From NCBI RefSeq assembly GCF_005239225.2, contig NC_133297.1, positions 16,976,147 through 17,040,146 of the forward strand: DNA of 64,000 nucleotides, read 5' to 3'. Under the pieces are notes generated by a model, which did not search any database, was not told the origin of the DNA, and saw only the letters and a list, made by a program, of their open reading frames with translations. This DNA comes from Populus alba (Eukaryota > Streptophyta > Magnoliopsida > Malpighiales > Salicaceae). Positions 12,585 to 24,909 of the stretch are shown piece by piece (position 1 is the first letter of the stretch; each line of letters begins with the position of its first letter). The position numbers and the translations under genes are program-made.

Positions 12585-15500
12585 TTATTGATACGTGTCA
12601 GTCCAACATTCATCATCCTTAACAGCCTTCTTCCATCTATTTTTGAACCTCTCTAGCTCAACAAATGACCATTTTTTTACCTGCAAAAGACAGTTTGTGG
12701 AATGATGAACAGGACCATGTAAAAAATACTTAACAAATCCAATAAAGGGCATCTTTCTGCTTTTGATGACGATATTGACACAGTTTTGGCTTCTTACTGA
12801 GCCATCCACCAGCGGGAAACTAATAGGGAAAAGTTTCTACGCTTCAGGAACCAGAGCTTACCGAAAGTCTGCCAGCAGATTGATCGGACGATGATTGTGC
12901 CTGCAAATTCAATCATCATTAATTATAACACTGGATTTGTAATGAAAACTCAAACTATTGATGATGGATGGAAAAAATGTGATATAGATGAAGCTGTTAG
13001 TTTTGTTTGCCTCTTGCAAAAAACAATCTATGAGATATGGCATCAAGAGCATATCATCCATCAATAGAAGATAAGATAGATAAACTGCTGAGCTCTTTTA
13101 GCAAACTATGTCTAACCTTTTCTGACGCAGAGCCTCCTAGTGTAGGAAGACCATAATGAACTATGTACTCGGAGTCAACAATCCCAATGCTTTTGGTTCG
13201 ATCACCCTGTTAAGAGAGAAGAAATTTTTTTTAAAGAACACCGTAGATATATTTTTCATTTTTTTTTCCAAATAAAGGCATATGTAATTGTAGAAGAGGT
13301 TTAGTTGCCTGAGCACAGTAACCGAGCTGAAAATCTAAGCCCCACCCATGAACCAAGTCATTCTGACAAAAACGTGAAAGAAAGGGAGTAAGGACACAGT
13401 TGTTAGATCAATGCAAGAAATTATACGAAGTATTACAACAAAAAGAGACAGTGTTTAAATTTATTTTGTAATGATCATCCAAAGCTTAAGTTTTATAAAG
13501 ATGCCAGACCTGAATCATATGCCATGTGCAGCGCCAGGAAGCTTTTGAGAAAACCGGAGCCATCATTTCTACAAATCTGCACTAACAAAATTCTTATTTC
13601 TTTTCACAGCACATGAGAGACTCAACCTGAAAGAAAAGGTAGAGGGGACACGCCCGAAACCCAGAAACTACAAAATTAGGAAGTAATGAATGCAGAATTT
13701 CTACCCTGCGCATGGAGGACCTTTGCTGTTTTCATCACACCTTGTCTGACCAATTATCCTGAACACCTTCCTGTTAACACATTATTTGAACTAAAATTAA
13801 AATAAAAAGTAATGATAAAGAACATTACTCCCATCAAAATCTAGCTATCATCGAGAGCAAGTCTGACAAGGAAGACACGAATTTGATGTCAAAAGAAGAA
13901 CGATAATAAAGCCTCCAAAAGAAAGTTTTCTCTTTTGCTGTTGTTGTTGTTGTTTGAACAAATCGAGAAGCAAACTTTCTTGCAGAAAAAGTTAAACCTG
14001 TGTATTCTTGATCCATGTTTTCTCGTCGTAAGATGATGATGCACCTCTGAACTTTCTGGATCAAGTGCCGGCTGTGATATGTCAAGCCCTTCTTCTTTAA
14101 TGATCGAAAGATATCTGTATTTCAGTAATTGAACACGGAACATTAGTTTATTTGATCATTACCAAGAGCAATACACACCATCTATTAAGTTTTCCACACA
14201 TAAAATCTGTCTTTGATGTTGTTTTAGAACAGCGAGATTTGCAAGCCTTGGTCCAACTCCAAGATTGCAATGTGTTGAGGATAGGACATTGTAGTTGCTT
14301 CTACTTTAGATTAGTAGCAGAGGAAAAAGGGATTAATTTGGCAACTACAGAGGGAGTAGATACCGAAGGGACAACTAAAACAAAGGTAATACATATGTCG
14401 ATACCTTCCAGCGTGAAAATCGTCGACTCCAAGGTCTTCATCCCACAGGAAGATGTAGTCATACTCGGAAACAATATCCGGGTGTAAGAATCGCTTTGCA
14501 AACCACCTAACTCACGTAAACATGGCAAAATTTGTACCATCATCGAGAATTGAATGAACATATAGAAAGCCAGGTGTAGAATTTATCTTAATTCTTAAAA
14601 GATATAGCTTGTTACCACTTAGTTTGATTTATGGCAGACACATGTATAGCACGATGATGCCATTCCATATCTCTCCATTCATCTATGATGCCATCATAAT
14701 GGAAAAGCATCAGAACAAAATCAGTTGATGGAAACTGTAACAAATCAACAGAGAGACAGATCAGCCTTTGTAGATACGAAAGAGGCAATGAAATTAAGCA
14801 GGTTGTAAAAACCTTCTGGATAATCTTCTTGACGCTCAGTTTTTGCTTTATTCCAACTGCCATGGCCAGCACATGTTTTGGTTTCTTTGTTTTCTGTGCC
14901 CAAGATTGCAAATGATACATACCATGTCAGATTATCTACTTTTATCCAAATCAAAACAGAATATGCAGATGGTGTCTCATAAACAAGTCTGGTTCATGCA
15001 TGCGTACGCTCGACAGCACCTGGCGGTCATTTTTCTGGAGCAGGACAAAATCCTATCTATACAGAAGAAATTTAAGCTCTGAAATGTAAATGGTGATATG
15101 AGATTATGTACCTTTTTGTCGTCGCCCCATAACGATCGCATTTCCATGTCGGACATTGGAGACACAATACCTTTAGGTAGTGTCTCAGTTCCTTGAGGTC
15201 TCGTTTCAGTCTAAATGTACACACAAAGGAAATTAATAGAGTTAATCATTACACAACTCGAAAAGGGACAGGAATTTGGATCGACAAACCTCGCAAGTCT
15301 TCGGTCTTGTGTCCCATAAAACAACATTCACTGATGTCCATCCTGAAATCTTCTGTCAAAAAATAAAAAATAAAACCTCAGTGTTTGCCATTTACAGGAT
15401 CCAATGACACTGATACATGTGTATTAGTGAAACTGTTGAATCAAACGTGAGCGACTGAAGTGAATATGCATGTACCTGATTATAATCTGCGGACAAAAGT

Positions 15501-15897
15501 ACACTCCCAATAAAAAAACCTGCTGGAAGGAGGCATAATAAAGGGAGAACTCGGCGAAGACATAATTTATGGTTCTTAGACTGGATCTGAGAGCAAAGAA
15601 GCAAGTAAGAAAGTAAATATATGTGGAAACTCAAATTCAACCAGGCCTTGTATTTTCAGCAGTGTCGTTGATAAAACTACGAAGAAAGTCACACAAAAAC
15701 TCAAAAGACTACAGAAAGAAACCCAACATAAAAATCAAACTTTTTTCCATGATTACTAATTCACATCTCCTCATACAGAAATCAAGCTCATTCACACCAC
15801 CCTCATTATTATTCTAGTGAAAACTGAAAACAACGTATTAAAGCTACAAGGGAGCTGGGAGGCTTACGGAAGTTGACATGTTCATCTTCATCTTCAT
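12585..15897 (-). CDS. DUF707 family protein, probable type II membrane glycosyltransferase-like protein
   Basis: Fourteen coding exons on the minus strand join in frame: 15868-15897, 15476-15586, 15290-15352, 15112-15210, 14813-14893, 14616-14734, 14405-14506, 13998-14114, 13705-13770, 13510-13576, 13309-13362, 13117-13206, 12862-12900 and 12585-12680. They encode 377 residues, normal for the family. Residues 23-41 form a hydrophobic signal anchor after a basic stretch, suggesting a Golgi-type type II protein. Family landmarks in order are LPKGIVSPMSDMEMRSLWG, LAMAVGIKQK, FVLMLFHYDGIIDEWRDMEW, WWFAKRFLHPD, YDYIFLWDEDLGVD (a DxD-like Asp190-Glu-Asp192), GLDISQPALDP, PPCAGFVEMMAPVFS, NDLVHGWGLDFQLGYC and the ending ECWTDTYQ. 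Homologues carry the old label 'lysine ketoglutarate reductase trans-splicing related', which has no clear biochemical basis. One intron, after exon 11, starts with GC. Confidence 0.93.
13207..13308 (-). other. GC-AG intron of the DUF707 gene
   Basis: On the minus strand the exon ends in CTCAG and the intron begins GCAACT; it ends in AACAG before the codon for Gly of GDRTKS. The flanking exons fit the family protein exactly (GYCAQ then GDRTK), so the boundary is fixed by the protein. The other introns of the gene begin with GT. Confidence 0.85.
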
Positions 15898-16730
15898 GCA
15901 ATGAGCTTGTGAAAAAGTACAAGGGTCTAGTACTGTTTTACATGACAATAGATGAAAGCAGAAGAAGAAAAAACAAGAGTGCAGATGCAGTCAGAAAAGA
16001 CTTTTTTGTTGTTTTTTATTAAGTTACTTGGGACTGCAAAAGTTCTATTAGAAAAGGGAACATAGAAATGGATTTTTAGCTTTAAAATAGTCTAGTTATC
16101 TCTTAAAATATATGCATCTAACATGCATTGCGTGATAATCTTTGCCTAAATCACGTGGGAAGATCCAGATTATTAGAATAAAAAGGGCTAAAAGTTTCCT
16201 GCTTTAGAAGCAACAATCCTCATCCTTTCTATCAGTTATTGTAACACACGCCATTTTTTATAAAATTCACGTTTTTTCAGTCTTTTTGTCCTCTAATCTT
16301 CATTGGAAATCCCCCCAAAAAATAAAATAATCAGAATTGCTTACTGGCATTCCTATCAGGTTGGCATGATTGCATCAGATTCGTGCACCTGAGACTAAAT
16401 CGCACTCATGCCCTTCAAGCTTTCAAGAAACCATTTTTTATGCGATATTTTCTTTTCTTCTCCTTTTTTTTTTTTTAGAGGGAGAAAAATTCATGAATAG
16501 GAAGCAATGAGGACACAACATACAGGAAGCTTTTATTATCGTCATCATGATATAAAAATAGAAGCAAAACCAGTAGATTAGCCACAAAAGAGCATGGAAA
16601 TTCATAAGAGTAGAGCAGTGCTCCCAAAAACAAACGGTTCCTGATAACAAATCAACAGCAACAGGCTTCCAAATTAAGTTCAGAGTAGCAGCATGCAGTT
16701 GTGGAAAAAGTTTTCTTAGATGCTAAGGGC
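15898..16730. other. Upstream region of the DUF707 gene
   Basis: Should hold the promoter and leader of the minus-strand DUF707 gene. No further coding sequence or named element is visible; an open frame around 16438-16650 has no recognisable product. Confidence 0.5.
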
Positions 16731-16734
16731 TTTT

Positions 16735-16950
16735 CATAAGCATACTTCTTTCTGTTTTTGGTTCTAGGCCAACTTACTAGTTAATTGAAATTAAGCCCCT
16801 CTCTCTTAACGATTTTAACGAGAGAGAAAAGGACAACCAGACCAAGTCTGAGTTGAGAATGTCCATATTGAAATCTTATGGATACCACTAATTTTAGCAC
16901 AGGGAGCAAAAATGTATAGAAAATTGCTAACATTAAGCACCATAGAGTCT
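16735..16950 (+). repeat. Direct repeat DR, left copy
   Basis: About 210 bases that recur at 18403-18617 with few changes. Both copies share TTCTGTTTTTGGTTCTA, CCAACTTACTAGTTAATTG and GAGTTGAGAATGTCCATATT. The left copy lacks a 12-base segment (around GAGTAGGGATAT) that the right copy has. The two copies flank a decayed copia fragment. Confidence 0.85.
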
Positions 16951-17779
16951 AGACATCATTTATCAAAGGACGTACCTCTAATAAGCAAACTAACTTACAT
17001 GACAAACTAAAACTAGCTACTTTTAGAACCATCTACATTTTTAATGTCAAATTAAAAGTGGAATCTGATCACTTTTAAGGTTTTAAGAATTATTTTCCAA
17101 CAAAAATTTTTTAACATGAAATATTAATATAATTAAAATATATTATAAGCAAATAAAATTAATCTAAAAAATATCTGCTTGACATGTTTTTGTAAAACCT
17201 AAAACCATTTATCCCACAATGAATAATTATAAGATTTTATTATATTTTATATGGTAATAAGTTAAGGAGTCACAAATCAGCCTAAGCAAAGTGGATAAAT
17301 AAATAAATATTTCTTATAGTTTATGCAGTGAAAAATTAAAAAATCATAAATAAACCTAAACAAGGTGGCTTTCAGTTTTAAGCCTGGCCCTTGGGACTAG
17401 GCTTGCGTTTGAATTTGTTATAAAATAATTTTTTGGCCCATAATTTTTTTTTTCAAACCATTTGTTTGTGCAGCTAATGAATAAAAAGTTTAAACAGTCT
17501 TCTTCTTTAATGTGAATAATTGTTTCTTTAACACAAAACATCAAATTCCAAAGCCAAGTTGGCATGAAAAAGTTCATAATCGGTAGATCTTTGAATTTCA
17601 AGATGGTTGATTCTACACTTGTTATAAGCTAATTTTAAGAGTTTTATCTCATCTTGCATAATATTCATGTTAAAGTTATAGTTATGAGTGAATTCTTTTA
17701 AGTGACTATAATTATTGAAAATTAATCACAATCTTGAAAACAATTCAAGAATTACATAAATAATAAATGCAAGGAAATG
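16951..17779. other. AT-rich spacer before copia remnant
   Basis: No gene is recognised. An 81-codon open frame on the minus strand (17356-17601) has no family features. Confidence 0.5.
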
Positions 17780-18402
17780 AGAGTTGAAGTCATCATTTTG
17801 AAGTTGAGGATAGAATAGGACAATAAGTTATTTGAAAGAAGAGCCAACTCTCCTAGTATGACCTTTATAGCAAATATCGTTGAATAAGTGGCAAAGTCCT
17901 ACAATAAAAACTAAAGAAAAGGCTTGTTATGAAGGAGAAGATGATTGCTATAAAGTTTAATGACAAATGTTTTATCTATAAAAAGACTAAACACCCAACC
18001 AAGAATTATAGAAATAGATCTCAACAAAAGAACCTTAAAGAGGGAAGGATTGCTCAATCCAATATTACCGAGGTCAATGACCTCATAAACAAAGTTTCAA
18101 AAATGATTTTGTCTTTTATTGTCTCTAAAGTCAATCATAAGCAGTGGTATGTTGATAATGGTGCAACAAGATATGTGTGTGTTGAGAAGAACATTTTTTT
18201 CACTTATAAAAAGTGGATGGTGAACACTTGTACATGAGAAATTCATCAATTTTCAAGATACTAGGCATTGAGAAGTTCATATTGAAGATGACATTTGAAA
18301 AGCGTCTCACCCTAAAAAATGTGCTTCGTGTTGCTAACATTAAGAAAAACTTAGTGTAGAGTTCATTGTCGAGCAAAAATGGTTTCAAGATGGTTTTTAA
18401 TG
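17780..18402 (+). pseudogene. Ty1/copia gag-protease-integrase leader remnant
   Basis: A partly open frame (17929-18237) and its neighbourhood match the central part of a copia polyprotein. The nucleocapsid zinc knuckle is damaged (CFIYKKTKHPTKNYRN, where the second Cys and the last Cys are Tyr). The protease motif WYVDNGATRYVC has the expected D-x-G-A. The following stretch reads like the GAG-pre-integrase region (LTLKNVLRVANIKKNLV), broken by stops. Reverse transcriptase is absent. The fragment ends abruptly where the right copy of the direct repeat begins. Confidence 0.85.
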
Positions 18403-18617
18403 CCCATACTTCTCTCTGTTTTTGGTTCTATGCCAACTTACTAGTTAATTGAAATTAAGTCCCTCTCTCTTAACGATTTTAACGGGAAAAAAAAAGACAA
18501 CTAGACCAATTCTGAGTTGAGAATGTCCATATTGAAATCGAGTAGGGATATCTTATGGATACCACTAATTTTAGCAAAGGGAGCAAAAATGTATAGAAAA
18601 TTGCAAACATTAAGTGT
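18403..18617 (+). repeat. Direct repeat DR, right copy
   Basis: Second copy of the repeat at 16735-16950, with an extra 12 bases after CATATTGAAATC. It joins directly to the truncated LTR that starts at about 18618. Confidence 0.85.
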
Positions 18618-19543
18618 TTCAATTCTGATGTTAGCAATGATGTTTTGTCCAGATGAAAAAATAATAGTTATCACAAAGTCAAGAAATAGCCACCCACTCA
18701 ATAATTAGTCATCAAATTAATAGTTCTAAATTTTAGCCTATAAAAGGAGGCATTTGCTATATATGCAAACATCTTGGTGTTCAGATCAAGATCACTCTTT
18801 TTCTTTGTATTTTATAATGTTCAAGTTTTATTTTATGTTTTATTAATATCTTGTTTATACTTTTTCATTTGCTTTACTATACTTAGTTAACTTATATCAT
18901 GTTTATGTTCTTATATTATTTATTTATATTTTTCTTTTTCATGGTGTTTAGCTAAGTTAATTTTGTTAAGGTGAAAATGGTACATTAATGGTGTAAGAAT
19001 AAGTATGATATAAACTCAACATGGACTTTAATGTTTGATACTAACATATTTTGTATTTGTTATCTTACTCACTCTTAATACATTGCTTCTTAAATGGTTA
19101 ATCTAAATTTGTGTTGTACAACCCTTGATACAACAAATAATTGGCACTTTCGCAGTCGATATTTGTGCTATAAAAGGAATTTGATTTGTTGTTAACATAA
19201 GTTATTACCATGAATACCTGACCACATTTACAAGTATTGACATTACTCAAATAAGATAATTAATATAATCATGTTAATAATTTATAATCCGACTAAAACC
19301 TCCTTTATGTGTGGTTTCTAGTTGAGTAATAAAAAAAGTTTATACTATATTTATTTGAAATACCATTAATGGCTCCTCTAATCTTGATAATTGTTTTATC
19401 TTTGTTTAAATCCTTACATCATTATCACATCTCATTTTATATAGTTCACCTTCCTGTGGTTCGACCTCGATTTTGTCGAGTTATTTATTACTTTGATACT
19501 TTTGCACTTGGGATAAGACATCAATCTTTTGATCATGTCAGCT
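18618..19543 (+). mobile_element. Gypsy-type LTR, copy A, 5' truncated
   Basis: Homologous over its whole length to copy B (23360-25443 without its insertion). A TATA box (CTATAAAAGG) at about 18738-18747 is followed by the transcript-start-like sequence ACATCTTGGTGTTCAGATC. The right end shows TGTGGTTCGACCTCGAT and then GACATCAATCTTTTGATCATGTCA, ending in CA as LTRs do. No primer-binding site follows, so this is a fragment and not the end of a full element. The left part present in copy B is missing here and replaced by the direct repeat. Confidence 0.75.
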
Positions 19544-19559
19544 GACTTTTTATCATTTT

Positions 19560-21500
19560 TATTTGTGTCATAAATGTTCCATGTCAAGCTTTTCTACTTG
19601 AAAAAAACTTTTTCTTGAATTAATTGTTAGAAATTGAACACAACCATGTCAAAGAAAACAATATTCAATATAGTAATATAAATAAGTGAATTACTTAATA
19701 ACTTGTTTCATCAAGTTTATTTGTATCATTAAATTTTACATTATCTATATCAGCATTTTGAAATCTTTTCTTTCAAAAAAAAGTATTCAATTATTGACCC
19801 TTTTAAATTTTATAGTTTATAAAATCAACATTAGAAATAAAAATCATAATTACCTCTTAATTTCTTGATCTATATGTGAAATATCCAAAGTTTCTTCAAT
19901 ATTCTAATGAACTTTAGAAATATCATGCATGTCTTCTATTTTCTCAATTTGACCCAAATCTTCACCTACATCAAGCATGATAATTTTAGTATGCAGGAAA
20001 TCTATATTAATTACCTTTTTTTTTTTAAGATTTGAAAACAATACAAGCGTCTTCAAATTTAGTCGACGTTGAGTTAACTACTTTGGGATCATTTCTTCAA
20101 TCAAATAGTTCTTTATAAGATGATATGACTTTTATTTTTTATGCTCGTTATCTAAGAAAACAAATCTATCTCTGACCTTTTTATATTTGGACTTGAAAAC
20201 ACTAAATGAATTTTTATTTTGTTAGCTTTGAGTTAACTACTTTGAGACCATTTCTTCAATCAACTATTTTCTTATAAGATGATTTGACCTTTATTTTCTT
20301 ACTCATTATCCAAGAGAACAAACTATCTCTCAATAATTATCTCATATGAAACCAAGGCATAATAGGTGGCCTACCTTATATGATCAAATCATCTTGAATT
20401 TTTATCTACTAGAAAGAAGCTCTACCTTTCAACATATATATGAATAATCTTGCCATCCTTTACTATAAGGTATTCATGTATTTTATAAGTTTATCAAATT
20501 TAGCAACCTAATAAAAGAACTCCTTTATCTTCATATTTGTAATAAAGCTAGGGACATCAATTCTTAAACATAATTCATTCATCTCATGATAACTTCTTTT
20601 AGGCCCATGCGTATTATAATCAACATAATTTTATAGCCTTTATCAATTTCATCTTCGTCAAATTCCTTCAAATAGACAAGTTATCTATATGGAATTATAG
20701 GAACATGTTTGGGGTCTAGTCTATCTTGAGATAAGTTTCTAGGCACATTGCTCTCCTCATCACTATCATTGTTCTCACCTTTCCCTAGCAATTAATACAA
20801 TACTTAATTATGTTTGCTACTGAACACCCCAATCATTCAAATCTTTGTAATAAGGTTCGAACCTTTAAACCTTTTGAGTCTTCATAACATTTCAAAAAGT
20901 CTTAATGTCATTTTCTATTGAACATGTGAACCAACTTTGATACCATAATCATATCATATAATAGGAAGAAAGAAACCAGGGTGTTATAAACTCTAAAATT
21001 ATAACTAAACTTTAAAGAAAACTCTAATTTGATAAATATTAAATGTTAATAATTCTTAATTATTCTAAAAATAAGTTAGGCAATCCTATTTATACTAGTC
21101 CTAGACCTAAATTCTAGTCCTTATAGAAAAAAGAATCTTAATTGAAAGTAAGATGTCTAATATAGAATCCAACTGCATTAAAATTCCAAAACTAAATATA
21201 TAAAGTAGAAATCCAACTAACATTAAGATTCATAAATTACATAATAAAAGTAAAATAACAAGGAAAATAAAATAAAAATTCCAAAACATAAACTCCTAAA
21301 TCTAATTTGGACATGAAAATGACCTTAGTTGGTTACATGAAGCTAAATCCTTATAGAATCGATCTTATAGAAGCACTCATAAATTTTAGCTCTGTCTAAT
21401 AATTAGATTAAAAGTTATGATAATATTTATTAGCAAACTTGTTTGACTCGTTCGTACTTCTTCTTAGATTTGGACATATCGTTATAGCCTATGATTATAC
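19560..21500 (-). pseudogene. Decayed gypsy gag region with primer-binding site and LTR part
   Basis: On the minus strand a primer-binding-like sequence TGGTATCAAAGTTGG lies at 20931-20945, preceded (to the right) by what should be the end of an LTR. To the left, about 20150-20800, short stretches in all frames resemble a gypsy capsid gene (for example a piece reading IDVPSF, and further on GRPPIMPWFHMRQLLRDSLFSW). The frames are full of stops. Assignment is by weak similarity and layout only. Confidence 0.45.
20070..20330. repeat. Imperfect tandem duplication, about 105-base unit
   Basis: GAGTTAACTACTTTGGGATC near 20072 recurs as GAGTTAACTACTTTGAGACC near 20229, followed by closely similar sequence for about 100 bases; the spacing is about 158 bases. 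It lies inside the gypsy gag remnant. Confidence 0.8.
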
Positions 21501-21655
21501 ATGCTAAATGTTATATATTAGTTGATACACATGTCTATGGATATTTATAGTATTCATATTAACCTCAAGCCACATTATTACCTTGGCCTTACTATTAACA
21601 ATGCAACAAATATAATTGTTGTAACACTTATGCATGTAAAAACCCAATCATTGAT

Positions 21656-21660
21656 TTCTT

Positions 21661-21690
<30 letters not shown>
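21656..21690. repeat. (CTT)n microsatellite
   Basis: At least ten CTT units in a row. Confidence 0.95.
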
Positions 21691-21692
<2 letters not shown>

Positions 21693-21699
21693 GTCCATC

Positions 21700-22985
21700 A
21701 TTTTAAAAAAAATATAGACAAAGCATAATCTACTATAGCATAAGATGCATCTTCTAGAAACCTAGTTTTTAACCACAATGGTGGTTGAAAATCAAGGTCT
21801 GGTTTTTTAAACCTTAAAAAACCTATTTTCAACCATTTTTTCACTTGAAAACACCTAAAAAATACTTTAGATGCTTTTAAAAAACCCATTTGCGGTCTTA
21901 AACTTTGAAAAAATGGTCTCAAAATCAACCCGATTCTATAAATCTTTTGAATCTTGATCTATTTTTTTAGACAAGATGAAGGCCAAAACAAATACTTCAA
22001 TGGAACTTCTATTGTTGAAATGAACTCGTTTACACTAAGATGAACTCTATTATGATCGGAATGGGACCAAACCAATAACTCTCTCTCCTTCATATGTTTT
22101 TAGCGACTCTTTCTCTCTCTCTCTCTCCTCTCTCAAATCAAGGATCAAGATGAGACAAAAATAAAGTTTTGGACCAAAACATGAAATCCCCAAACAAAAA
22201 GGACAAAAAAGAAAGTGACTTAATTTTTGGTAAGAAAAACTTATGTATTTTCTTATAGCCAAGTCTCAATTTTTTTCTAAGAAAATCTTATGTTTTTACG
22301 AGAATTCATGTCATTTATGTTTTAATGTTTTTTTTATTAAATCCTAAAATAAAAAATAAAAAATAAAAAATAAAAAATAAAGAACATGCTCACTTATAAA
22401 TGGAAAACGACCAATTTTGCTTGATTTTTTTCACTGATACTGAAATGAAATGAGATTACGTGAAATTAATTTTATTTTTTTCAGAATCTTTTAGTGCTAA
22501 ATAAACATTTTGCTTGTCCATTTAAGTCATTCATTATCTCCTCAAGGCTTATTTGGTCATTTTATGTTATTTTGAAAAAAAAAAAAAAAACAATTCAACT
22601 CAATTTCTAAAGGTCAAATAAAACATTTTTATCAAAAAGTAAAAGTGAAAAAACAAAAAATAAAATAAAGGGTGGAAAGTGTAAGATTTTCAAAACACAT
22701 GATACAAAGTGTAATGACACTCAAAATAGAAGATGCCAAAGAGGTAATTAACTCTATTTATTATGATTTTCAAATAAAATTTTTTTTATTTAAAAAAAAG
22801 GTATATTGATTAGTACTTAAAAGTGCATTTTTATCAAGATTTTATATCATTATATTCACTTAAAGTATCATTAAATTCCCTAACTTAAGCACGTTTTATA
22901 ATAACAAGTCCGATAACATAAGATATTTTTAATTTATGGTAAATGCTCATTTTGAATGCAAGCATATCTCACAATTTAAAGGATT
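21700..22985. other. AT-rich intergenic sequence
   Basis: No gene is seen. It holds a CT-rich run near 22110-22130 and a 7-base tandem array (AAATAAA type) at about 22345-22380. Confidence 0.5.
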
Positions 22986-23832
22986 GATTGATGTGTTTAA
23001 CTATTGAAAGTGAAAAAACAAAGAGATGGTTAAGCTTAAAAAAGAGATGCTGGTTTAATTCAAATTGGAACATCATTTGGTTATTGGATCATAACTAGAG
23101 CTGTAGAACATGAATTTAGGTATAGTTTATATGGATGGAAAGCTAAGACATAGGCCTAAAACTTTCATGAGGAGTCCAAGATTCAAAACAATCATTTTCA
23201 AATTCAAGTTATTGCAACAAAAGAGAAGTTGGAATTTGTATAACATACTAGACACTGTTTAGTGTTTAGCTTATATCTCGAGTTTTAGAAGTCGAAATGA
23301 GCTTATTCTTTTTTTTTGAAAAGCTGCGACAAATTCTGAAGACTATCTATTCAAATTTTGACATTAGCAATAACATTTTGTTCAGACAAGAAGATAATAG
23401 TTGTTATCGAGTCAAGAGCTAGCAACCCACTCAATAATTAGTCATGAAATCAATAGTTCTGAATTTTAACTTATAAAAGGAGGCATTTGCCATATATTTA
23501 GACATCTTGGTGTTCATATCAAGATCACTCTCTTTCTTTGTATTTTGTAATGTTCAAGTTTTATTTTATGTTATATTAATCTCTTATTTATTTATTTTAT
23601 TTCCTTTACTATACTTAGTTAACTTATATCATGTTTATGTTCTTATATTGTTTATTTATGTTTTTCTTCTTCATTATGTTTAGCTAAGTTTATTATATCA
23701 AGGTGAAAAGGTTTCACTAATGGTGTTAGAATAGGTATAATATAAACTCAACATGGACTTCAATGTTTATATCCAAAAAAGTTTGTTATTAACATGTCTT
23801 ATCTTTTTATCTTTCTAATTTTTAATACTTTG

Positions 23833-24909
23833 TGTCACGGGGTAATTTTTCGCTTTGCGAATAAACTCGTGTGGCAGCCTAGTCCCTTACTAGACTCAGT
23901 CTTCCCTTGCCAATCCCACTCGTGTTTGCCTAATAACTAAGTGTTTCCCTCATCTAAGAGGTTTCCTCACTTTCCCAAGTTAAAGACAAGCGGAATACAC
24001 AAGTGGATTGCACGCCACAAAGTAAAGCACACCAAGAATACAAGAAAAACTCTCAACCTTTATTTATCTCGTCAATAAAGGATTACACAATCACTATGTG
24101 TGCTATGCACATAAATCGCATGCTACACAACCAAGCTTACACACGTTATTTCTCTCTATGCATTCCCTATCTCGTATGCTCTCTTCTTTACCACATCTAA
24201 GAGCATCAACAACTATTTATAGCCAAGTATGTGAGCTGCAAGGCTCACCCATGATCTCCTGTTTTTTAGGACATAGTGGGGCACTTTCTCCCCCATGTTC
24301 TCCATGATCTCAATAGCTTGGAGAGCACCCCAGTCATGCTCCCATGTTCTGCCCCCATGAGGCTGCCACTTCACCCACATTTTGCCCCATGATCCCATGA
24401 TCTAGGAAGACCATGAGTGCCACTAGCCCACGTTCTGCATGCCCACCTGGCAGCCCCATCTGCCAACTCTTGCTCCGTCAGCTGTTGAGTCACTCGTATG
24501 CCTTGGACAGTCCTTCGTCCAAGTTTTAGATCGTGCCAAGTCGAGCCCCTGACTTGCATAAGCTATTGTGCGCTGCTGAATTCGCATCTACATGTAGGCT
24601 GCCAATTCCTGCGCTGCCGAATTCGCATCTACGTGCAGGCTGCCAATGTCTTTGCTGCTGAATTCCTCGACAGCCCCTATTCTCATCAGCCTATGCCCCT
24701 GACGAGTTTTCCTGCCTAGCTTGGACATTCCATCGTCCAGCCCATGTTCGTCAACAATCTGTGCTGCCGATTTTCCTTTGACAAAACTACAGTTGCACAA
24801 ATTTATGCTGCCGATTTATCCCACTGTTGGCATAGTTACCAGCACCCTTAGGCACTGTTTTGGACAGCCTGCTAAAGCGTGCACCTCGTGCACATTTAAC
24901 ATTGTTACA
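23833..24909 (+). mobile_element. Solo LTR of a second family nested in copy B
   Basis: Begins TGTCACGGGGTAATTTTTCG and ends TTAACATTGTTACA, so the termini are TGTCAC/GTTACA, near inverted repeats with TG and CA ends. It is absent from copy A at the same point. It is clearly GC-richer than its host. A TATTTATAG box lies near 24217. The flanking five bases (CTTTG and CCTTA) do not match exactly, so a target duplication is blurred or the edge is off by a base or two. No coding sequence or second LTR is present. Confidence 0.8.
24570..24665. repeat. 41-base tandem repeat in the solo LTR
   Basis: GCGCTGCTGAATTCGCATC at 24570 recurs at 24611 as GCGCTGCCGAATTCGCATC, with the following AGGCTGCCAAT also shared; a third partial copy (TTTGCTGCTGAATTC) begins at about 24651. 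Confidence 0.85.
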
